Part shown: positions 1 to 4,272 of the stretch, piece after piece
Layout of the letters: every line of letters starts with the position of its first letter
Position numbering within the stretch: the stretch's first letter is position 1
Source of the DNA: Chloroflexota bacterium
Lineage (GTDB): Bacteria > Chloroflexota > Limnocylindria > QHBO01
Length of the DNA: 5,920 bases
Direction: 5' to 3'
Assembly (NCBI GenBank): GCA_020848055.1
Contig: JADLBB010000120.1
Location: 1-5,920, forward strand
The notes under the pieces: generated by a model
Seen by the model: the letters and a program-made list of their open reading frames with translations, nothing else
Databases searched by the model: none
Told to the model about the DNA's origin: nothing
Translations under genes and position numbers: made by a program

Positions 1-828
1 GCGGTGACCGCTCGCATCCAGGCGCTGGAGCGGGCGCTCGGCACCGATCTGATCGCCCGCAGCCGGGGCGGCAGTCAGTTGACCGATGCCGGACGCGCGT
101 TCCTGCCATTCGCCGAGCGCGCGATGGCCGCGATTGCCACGGGTCGCCAGGCGGTGACCGACGTCCTGAGCGGCACCGGCGGCCGGTTGACGATCGGGGC
201 CGCCCCGGCGGTCAGCACGTACGTCCTGCCGGCCGTCCTGCATCGGTTCCAGGCGGATCATCCACTCGTTCAACTGTCGGTGCGCAGCGGACACTCCGAA
301 GAGGTGCTCGAGCTCGTGCTCCGCGAGGAGGTCGAGGTCGGCCTGATGCGACCGATCCCGCATGCGGAGATCACGGCCTCGTCGCTGTACGAGGACGAGC
401 TCGTGCTCGTGGTCCACCGCGGGCACGCATTCGCCGCACGGGGGGAGATCCGAATGGAGCAGATGGGCACCGAGCACCTGATCCTGTTCGACCGCACCAG
501 CTCGTACCACGAGCTGACGAGCGCGATCTTCCGCCAGGCCGGCATCGCGCCGCGCGGTTACCTCGAGGTCGACAACATCGACGCCGCCAAGCGCATGGTC
601 GAGCAGCGCCTGGGGATCGCGCTGCTGCCGCTCACCAGTGTCCAGGCCGAGATCGGCACGGCGCGGCTGGCCCCGGTGCGCGTCGTCGACATGCCGCCGG
701 TGCGCCGGCAGATCGTCGTGGCCCGCCGGCGCGACGCCGGCGAGCCGTCGAGGATCGTCGGTGACTTCCTAGGGACATTGGCGGCACTTCGGCCGGGACA
801 GTCGCGCGATCAGCGCTTCCTGGCCTGA
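1..828 (+). CDS. LysR-family transcriptional regulator, 5'-truncated by window edge
   Basis: This is a DNA-binding regulator of the LysR type, which usually works as a tetramer and responds to a small metabolite. The frame is open from base 1 and ends at TGA 826-828, giving 275 visible residues. The first residues (AVTARIQALERALG, then LIARSRGG and LTDAG) match the end of the LysR winged helix-turn-helix. About 30-40 N-terminal residues, including most of the recognition helix, therefore lie outside the window, and the in-frame GTG at base 4 is not the true start. A linker helix covers roughly residues 31-57. The effector-binding domain begins at GRLTIGAAPAVSTYVLP (about 61) and runs to about 265, with the family's typical EVEVGLMR, ELVLVVHRGHAFA and MVEQRLGIALLPL segments. 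It lies 57 bp upstream of acs on the same strand. Family membership is clear; the effector and targets are unknown. Control of acs is an inference from adjacency, since LysR regulators more often control divergent genes. Confidence 0.93.
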   Translation, partial: AVTARIQALERALGTDLIARSRGGSQLTDAGRAFLPFAERAMAAIATGRQAVTDVLSGTGGRLTIGAAPAVSTYVLPAVLHRFQADHPLVQLSVRSGHSEEVLELVLREEVEVGLMRPIPHAEITASSLYEDELVLVVHRGHAFAARGEIRMEQMGTEHLILFDRTSSYHELTSAIFRQAGIAPRGYLEVDNIDAAKRMVEQRLGIALLPLTSVQAEIGTARLAPVRVVDMPPVRRQIVVARRRDAGEPSRIVGDFLGTLAALRPGQSRDQRFLA

Positions 829-834
829 GACGCG

Positions 835-847
835 CCGGTCGGACCGG
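835..847. repeat. 13-bp palindrome upstream of acs
   Basis: CCGGTC (835-840) and GACCGG (842-847) form a perfect 6-bp inverted repeat around one central base. It begins 6 bp after the LysR stop codon and lies 26-38 bp upstream of the TACAAT box. A one-base centre is too tight for an RNA hairpin with the full stem, so a protein-binding site is the likelier reading. Short GC palindromes are common by chance in GC-rich DNA, so its function is uncertain. Confidence 0.4.
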
Positions 848-851
848 TGCT

Positions 852-869
852 CCGCCAGCACGGTGGCGG
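852..869. promoter_or_regulatory. 18-bp inverted repeat, possible operator of acs
   Basis: CCGCCA (852-857) and TGGCGG (864-869) are perfect reverse complements around a 6-bp centre. The repeat ends 3 bp before the TACAAT box (873-878), so it covers the place where a -35 element would sit. An overlapping alternative repeat, GTGCT/AGCAC (847-851 and 857-861), shares part of it. A regulator bound here would block or contact RNA polymerase. In read-through RNA from the LysR gene it could instead fold as a hairpin, but no U-tract follows, so an intrinsic terminator is unlikely. Confidence 0.35.
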
Positions 870-872
870 TCC

Positions 873-878
873 TACAAT
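873..878 (+). promoter_or_regulatory. Putative -10 box of acs (leaderless)
   Basis: TACAAT differs from the TATAAT consensus at one base. Only 7 nt separate it from the ATG at 886, so a normally placed transcription start would fall on or beside the start codon, giving an mRNA with almost no 5' leader. There is no Shine-Dalgarno sequence between the box and the ATG, which fits leaderless translation. No convincing -35 hexamer is visible; the GC-rich inverted repeat occupies that position. Confidence 0.5.
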
Positions 879-885
879 CGAGCGC

Positions 886-2859
886 ATGACAGATGACGTG
901 CGGACCGAGACCGGGGCCATTGAGAACCTGCTGCGCGAGGAGCGGACCTTTCCGCCGCCCGCGTCCTTCGTGGCCGACGCGCTCCTGTCCGATCGCGACA
1001 TCCTGGCCCGCACCGCCAGCGAGGAGGGGTTCCGCGCGTTCTGGACCGAGGAGGGCAACCGGCTCGACTGGATGGAGCCGTGGAGCGAGCTCTATTCCTG
1101 GGAGGTGCCGTACGCCAAGTGGTTCATCGGTGGCAAGCTCAACGTCAGCGTCAACTGCCTCGACCGTCACGTCGCCGCGGGCCTCGGCGACCGGGTCGCC
1201 TATTTCTGGGAGGGCGAGCCGGGGGATTCGCGCACCATCACCTACGCCGAGCTGCTGGACGAGGTGTGCCGCTTCACCAACGCGCTACGCTCCCTGGGCG
1301 TGCGCAAGGGCGACCGCGTCGCCATCTACATGCCGATGATCCCCGAGCTGCCGGTTGCGATGCTGGCCTGTGCGCGCATCGGTGCGCCGCACTCGGTCGT
1401 GTTCGGCGGCTTTTCGGCCGATGCATTGGCCGGACGGATCGAGGACGCCGCCTGCACGGTGGTCATCACCGCCGATGGTGGCTACCGCAAGGGCGCCAGC
1501 GTGCCTCTCAAGCGCAATGCCGACGAGGCGATCGCGCGAACCACCTCGGTCGAGCACTGCGTGGTCGTCAGGCGCACCGGCGAGGAGGTGCACTGGTACC
1601 CGGATCGCGACCACTGGTACCACGACCTGGTCGCGGGCCAGCCGGCGGTCGCCGATCCGGAGCCGATGGACTCCGAAGACCTGCTGTACCTGCTCTACAC
1701 GTCGGGCACCACGGCGCGGCCCAAGGGCATCATGCACACCACCGCCGGCTACCTGGTCGGGGTGGCGTCCACGCATCGGTACATCTTCGACCTGCATCCG
1801 GAGACCGACGTGTACTGGTGCATGGCCGACATCGGCTGGGTCACCGGCCACAGCTACATCGTCTATGGACCGCTGGCCAACGCCACCAGTGGGATCATCT
1901 ACGAGGGCGCCATCGACTTCCCCGATCGTGACCGATGGGCGCAGATCGCAGCGAAGTACCGCGCCACGATCCTGTACACCGCGCCGACCGCCATCCGCGC
2001 GCTGATGAAATACGGCCACACCGAGTTCGAGCGCGACGACCTCTCGTCGCTGCGCCTGCTGGGCAGCGTGGGCGAGCCGATCAACCCGGAGGCATGGGCG
2101 TGGTACTGGAAGTACATCGGCGGCGAGCGCTGCCCGGTGGTTGATACCTGGTGGCAGACCGAGACCGGCATGATCATGATCAGCCCGCTCCCCGGCATCA
2201 CGACCCTCAAGCCTGGCAGTGCCACGTTCCCCTTCCCGGGCGTCATCGCCGACGTGCTGGACGAGGCCGGCAACAGCGTGTCGCTGGGCCAGGGAGGCTA
2301 CCTGGTCCTCGATCGGCCGTGGCCGGCCATGCTGCGCGGCATCTACGGCGATCCGGAGCGCTACCAGCAGACCTACTGGTCACGCTACCCCGGACGCTAC
2401 TTCCCCGGCGACGGCTGCAAGCGCGACGACGACGGTTACTACTGGCTGCTGGGCCGGGTTGACGACGTGATGAACGTGTCCGGCCACCGCATCAGCACTA
2501 CCGAGGTCGAGTCGGCGCTGGTGGCGCATGCCGCGGTGGCTGAGGCGGCCGTCGTCGGTCGCAGCGACCCGCTGACCGGCCAGGCCATCTTCAGCTACGT
2601 CATCCTGCGGTCCGGCCACGAGCCGTCCGATGCGCTGGCGGGCGAGCTGCGAGAGCACGTGGCCGAGATGATCGGCAAGTTCGCGCGCCCAAAGCAGATC
2701 ATGTTCACCCCCGATCTGCCCAAGACACGCTCAGGCAAGATCATGCGTCGCCTGCTGCGCGACATCGCCGAACAGCGCGACCTGGGCGATGTGACCACCC
2801 TGGCCGATGCAGGGGTGGTCAACACCATTCGCGAGCAGTCCGGGACCGCCGAGGAGTAG
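886..2859 (+). CDS. acs: Acetyl-CoA synthetase, AMP-forming
   Basis: This cytoplasmic enzyme converts acetate, ATP and CoA to acetyl-CoA, AMP and PPi through an acetyl-adenylate, allowing growth on or recovery of acetate. The 657 residues are full length for the family. An N-terminal ACAS_N-type segment (about 45-105, WSELYSWEVPYAKWFIGGKLN) precedes the AMP-binding domain and the mobile C-terminal domain. Visible motifs are the P-loop TSGTTARPKG (272-281), VDTWWQTETG (419-428) with W423 as the acetate-pocket tryptophan, the hinge aspartate D526 in GRVDD, and PKTRSGKIMRR with catalytic K618, the residue acetylated by Pat-type enzymes in well-studied homologues. The tryptophan supports acetate over longer acids. 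ATG 886 is preferred to the in-frame GTG 847 because family similarity starts later and TACAAT lies just upstream of the ATG. Oddities: the usual TG(K/R)PKG P-loop glycine is A277, and the second Arg of the CoA-site R-x-G-R segment is A204. It stands apart from any operon, convergent with the next gene. Confidence 0.96.
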   Translation: MTDDVRTETGAIENLLREERTFPPPASFVADALLSDRDILARTASEEGFRAFWTEEGNRLDWMEPWSELYSWEVPYAKWFIGGKLNVSVNCLDRHVAAGLGDRVAYFWEGEPGDSRTITYAELLDEVCRFTNALRSLGVRKGDRVAIYMPMIPELPVAMLACARIGAPHSVVFGGFSADALAGRIEDAACTVVITADGGYRKGASVPLKRNADEAIARTTSVEHCVVVRRTGEEVHWYPDRDHWYHDLVAGQPAVADPEPMDSEDLLYLLYTSGTTARPKGIMHTTAGYLVGVASTHRYIFDLHPETDVYWCMADIGWVTGHSYIVYGPLANATSGIIYEGAIDFPDRDRWAQIAAKYRATILYTAPTAIRALMKYGHTEFERDDLSSLRLLGSVGEPINPEAWAWYWKYIGGERCPVVDTWWQTETGMIMISPLPGITTLKPGSATFPFPGVIADVLDEAGNSVSLGQGGYLVLDRPWPAMLRGIYGDPERYQQTYWSRYPGRYFPGDGCKRDDDGYYWLLGRVDDVMNVSGHRISTTEVESALVAHAAVAEAAVVGRSDPLTGQAIFSYVILRSGHEPSDALAGELREHVAEMIGKFARPKQIMFTPDLPKTRSGKIMRRLLRDIAEQRDLGDVTTLADAGVVNTIREQSGTAEE

Positions 2860-2878
2860 GCAGCCGTTTGACGCCTAC
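2856..2878. terminator. Inverted repeat holding both convergent stop codons
   Basis: GTAGGC (2856-2861) and GCCTAC (2873-2878) are perfect reverse complements separated by 11 nt. The acs TAG (2857-2859) lies in the left arm and the stop of the opposing lipoprotein gene (2875-2877) in the right arm. Both transcripts would therefore carry the same small hairpin at their stop codons. The stem is only 6 bp and no T-run follows on either strand, so it is at best a weak bidirectional terminator or a 3'-end stabiliser. The 15 bp between the two coding regions leave no room for a larger terminator. Confidence 0.25.
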
Positions 2879-3780
2879 GGTTCGCCGGTGAAGGTGATCG
2901 ACACGTCGGTCCCCGAACCGTCGGACCTGGTGGTGAGGATCACGCTCCAGTCGAAGAACTTGGTCGGATGCGTCATGTTCCATCGCACCTCATCGGGGCG
3001 CTCGTCGTAGGCCAGGGTCGCCTCGTAGCCGGTGGCCTCGATGGCCGAGGGGTAGAAGTTGGCAAGGGCGTCGATCGAATCGGTCGATGCGTACCAGAAG
3101 TTCGAATAGTCCGGGCTGGTGGTGCGCGAGGTCTCCGTCGAGTTCGGTGGGATCAGCTTGGCAAGCATCCCTTCGACGCCGGCCGCCATCAGCTCATCGG
3201 CGGGGTCGTAGCACATGTCGTCGACGGCACCATGCATGCCGAACTGGGCGGAGACGAGGGAAGCTCCAAGGGTGTGGATCTGGTCGCCAATGCCATCTGC
3301 GAACGGCGTGCCCGACGCGGCGGCCCGCTCGAGCAAATCAGCCAACCGCACGGCATCGTCGCGGGTCACGCTCCAGGGCTGGCCCAACTCGGTTGGCCGA
3401 TGTGGATCGGGGATGTCCTTGATCAGCTCGATGGAGGTGCGGTAGAGGGCGACGTCAACCTTCCCGCCGGGCGCGGTCTCGGTGGCCCACTCCTCGTCGG
3501 AGTTGACGTAGTAGCTGATGCTCTCCCATATCAGGTGGATCTCGGTGGCTGCCTCGCTGGCGGCAATCTGGCGCTCTTCGCAATCGGCGCCGGCGGCACC
3601 TCCGGCCGAGGGCTCCGGTCTCATCGACTCGTGGCCGCCTGCTGTTGGTTGCGGCCCGGTCGAACCGGCTGGCTGACCCTGGCTGGCTCGGTCGCCAGCG
3701 TCGGTCCCGCTCGGGTTGGTGGCGCACCCGGTGACGCCGATGAGAAGAATGGTTGCCAGGGCGGCATGAATGGATCGCAT
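2875..3780 (-). CDS. Secreted lipoprotein of unknown function
   Basis: The predicted product has 301 residues. The start at 3780 (MRSIHAALATILLIGVTGC) is chosen because it gives a clean type II signal peptide: a short basic N-terminus, a hydrophobic core and the lipobox VTGC with lipidated Cys19. A GAGGA sequence also lies 8 nt upstream. An in-frame ATG 75 bp further out would bury the signal peptide. After Cys19, residues 20-66 form a Gly/Ser/Pro/Thr-rich linker that probably spans the cell wall or spaces the protein from the membrane. A mostly helical region (about 68-210) carries C67 and C190, a possible disulfide pair. The C-terminal part (about 228-298: STDSIDALANFYPSAIEATGY, then two FDWSVILTT and TDVSITF strands) resembles a small alpha-beta module common at the C-terminus of lipoproteins in high-GC bacteria, where a helix ending in FY...A..A.GY precedes beta strands. 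No enzymatic motif is visible. It is convergent with acs and divergent from the small membrane protein gene. The lipoprotein call is firm; the function is unknown. Confidence 0.85.
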   Translation of the reverse strand: MRSIHAALATILLIGVTGCATNPSGTDAGDRASQGQPAGSTGPQPTAGGHESMRPEPSAGGAAGADCEERQIAASEAATEIHLIWESISYYVNSDEEWATETAPGGKVDVALYRTSIELIKDIPDPHRPTELGQPWSVTRDDAVRLADLLERAAASGTPFADGIGDQIHTLGASLVSAQFGMHGAVDDMCYDPADELMAAGVEGMLAKLIPPNSTETSRTTSPDYSNFWYASTDSIDALANFYPSAIEATGYEATLAYDERPDEVRWNMTHPTKFFDWSVILTTRSDGSGTDVSITFTGEP

Positions 3781-3788
3781 CGGCGTGG

Positions 3789-3793
3789 TCCTC
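3789..3793 (-). promoter_or_regulatory. Shine-Dalgarno site of the lipoprotein gene
   Basis: Read on the minus strand, GAGGA sits 8 nt before the ATG at 3780. This is a standard ribosome binding site and decides the start codon. It contrasts with acs and the small membrane protein gene, whose start codons have no such site. I could not find a convincing -10 box for this gene, although CTAACAC just upstream is AT-richer than its surroundings. Confidence 0.65.
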
Positions 3794-3902
3794 GTGTTAG
3801 ATGAACGCCATGTTCGGTGGCTGTCGCGGGACGGGAAAGGGGGATCTCCCCACACTTTGCGACGAGGCGCCGCTGGTCGCGACAGGAGCCAAGCCGCGTC
3901 CT

Positions 3903-3919
3903 ACTCGCGACGATCGAGT
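3903..3919. promoter_or_regulatory. Imperfect palindrome in promoter of small membrane protein gene
   Basis: ACTCG (3903-3907) and CGAGT (3915-3919) are inverted arms around a 7-bp centre. The site covers the expected -35 position relative to the TAGGAT box at 3933, so it could bind a regulator. The TCGCGAC within it also occurs 28 bp upstream. Arms of five bases are weak evidence alone. Confidence 0.25.
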
Positions 3920-3932
3920 GCCGGACGTCTGG

Positions 3933-3938
3933 TAGGAT
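3933..3938 (+). promoter_or_regulatory. Putative -10 box of small membrane protein gene (leaderless)
   Basis: TAGGAT has the T-A----T frame of a -10 element and ends 8 nt before the ATG at 3947. Transcription would start at or within a base or two of the start codon. No Shine-Dalgarno sequence lies between them. The arrangement repeats what is seen in front of acs and at 4228. Confidence 0.45.
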
Positions 3939-3946
3939 CGGCCTGC

Positions 3947-4150
3947 ATGGTCAGAGATCGCAATCGGCGGGCAATCATCGCCGGAGCCGCCACGCTGCTG
4001 TGGCTCGGTTTCATGGTGGTCGGCCTGCCCATCATCAATACCGTGGCTCCCACCTCGGGAGGTCACGGGCCTGAGGGCACGGCCGCATTCGTCGGGCTCG
4101 TGACCGGGGTGTTCGCCGTCGGTCTCATCATGTGGGCCGCCACCGACTGA
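3947..4150 (+). CDS. Small membrane protein with two predicted helices
   Basis: The predicted product has 67 residues and belongs to no family I can name. A basic N-terminus (MVRDRNRR) is followed by a hydrophobic helix at about 9-30 (AIIAGAATLLWLGFMVVGLP), a short loop at 31-43 (NTVAPTSGGHGPE) and a second helix at about 44-65 (AAFVGLVTGVFAVGLIMWAA). The positive-inside rule predicts both ends in the cytoplasm and the loop outside. ATG 3947 is chosen because the basic head and first helix begin there and TAGGAT sits 8 nt upstream. The frame is open for 59 codons further upstream, but that part is Arg/Ser-rich and would overlap the lipoprotein start. No catalytic residues are visible. Its size suggests an accessory subunit or a regulator of a membrane protein, which is only a guess. 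It is divergent from the lipoprotein gene and precedes the long ORF by 118 bp. Confidence 0.7.
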   Translation: MVRDRNRRAIIAGAATLLWLGFMVVGLPIINTVAPTSGGHGPEGTAAFVGLVTGVFAVGLIMWAATD

Positions 4151-4227
4151 CGCTGGCGCACGCACCAGGCTCGGCGCCCGATGCGCACCGCCAGGTCGTG
4201 CGCCGGATCGGGGAGGGGTCTGGGCGC

Positions 4228-4233
4228 TATCAT
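4228..4233 (+). promoter_or_regulatory. Putative -10 box of the long membrane-protein gene
   Basis: TATCAT matches the -10 consensus at five of six positions and lies in otherwise GC-rich DNA. It ends 6 nt before a GTG at 4240 and 35 nt before the GTG at 4269. A transcript starting at about 4240 would be leaderless for the short ORF and would have a leader of about 29 nt for the main gene. The 77 bp between 4151 and this box contain only partial GC-rich inverted repeats (for example TGGCG at 4154 and CGCCA at 4189), with no clear terminator. Confidence 0.45.
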
Positions 4234-4239
4234 CCCGCC

Positions 4240-4272
4240 GTGAGCCGACAACCCGAGCGGGGCCGCCCGTGA
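4240..4272 (+). CDS. Possible 10-codon leader ORF
   Basis: GTG at 4240 opens a frame for MSRQPERGRP that ends at TGA 4270-4272. It lies 6 nt after the TATCAT box, where a leaderless start would fall. Its TGA overlaps the GTG at 4269 of the long gene in a GTGA, the classic geometry for translational coupling by a terminating ribosome. It may be a real leader peptide that delivers ribosomes to a start lacking a good Shine-Dalgarno site. It may also be chance. A third option is that 4240 is the ancestral start and a frameshift separates the two. Confidence 0.3.
   Translation: MSRQPERGRP

Larger units (their letters stand above)
3781..3946. other. Divergent intergenic region
   Basis: These 166 bp separate the starts of the lipoprotein gene (leftward) and the small membrane protein gene (rightward), so promoters for both must lie here or nearby. 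Visible structure includes CTGTCGCG (3821-3828) matched by CGCGACAG (3878-3885) as an 8-bp inverted repeat 49 nt apart. The 8-bp palindrome GTCGCGAC lies at 3876-3883, and TCGCGAC recurs at 3905-3911. Both strands carry ORFs through this stretch, but none has a start site or family signature that supports coding. Confidence 0.5.

Noticed and set aside
847..885. In-frame GTG 847 as the acs start
   Set aside because: It would add 13 residues unlike the family and would place the TACAAT box and the palindrome inside the coding region; ATG 886 fits better.
1285..2019. Minus-strand ORF of 244 codons inside acs
   Set aside because: Antisense shadow of a strongly conserved enzyme.
2968..3804. Plus-strand ORF of 278 codons opposite the lipoprotein gene
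   Set aside because: Gly/Val/Arg-rich without recognisable motifs; the minus-strand frame has a lipobox, a Shine-Dalgarno site and a coherent C-terminal module.
3840..3851. GGGGA-TC-TCCCC hairpin as a terminator
   Set aside because: The loop is too small, no T-run follows, and it lies upstream of both divergent genes where no transcript needs to end.
3770..3946. Upstream extension of the small membrane protein to 126 residues
   Set aside because: The extra 59 residues are Arg/Ser-rich and overlap the lipoprotein start region; the basic head and TAGGAT box support ATG 3947.
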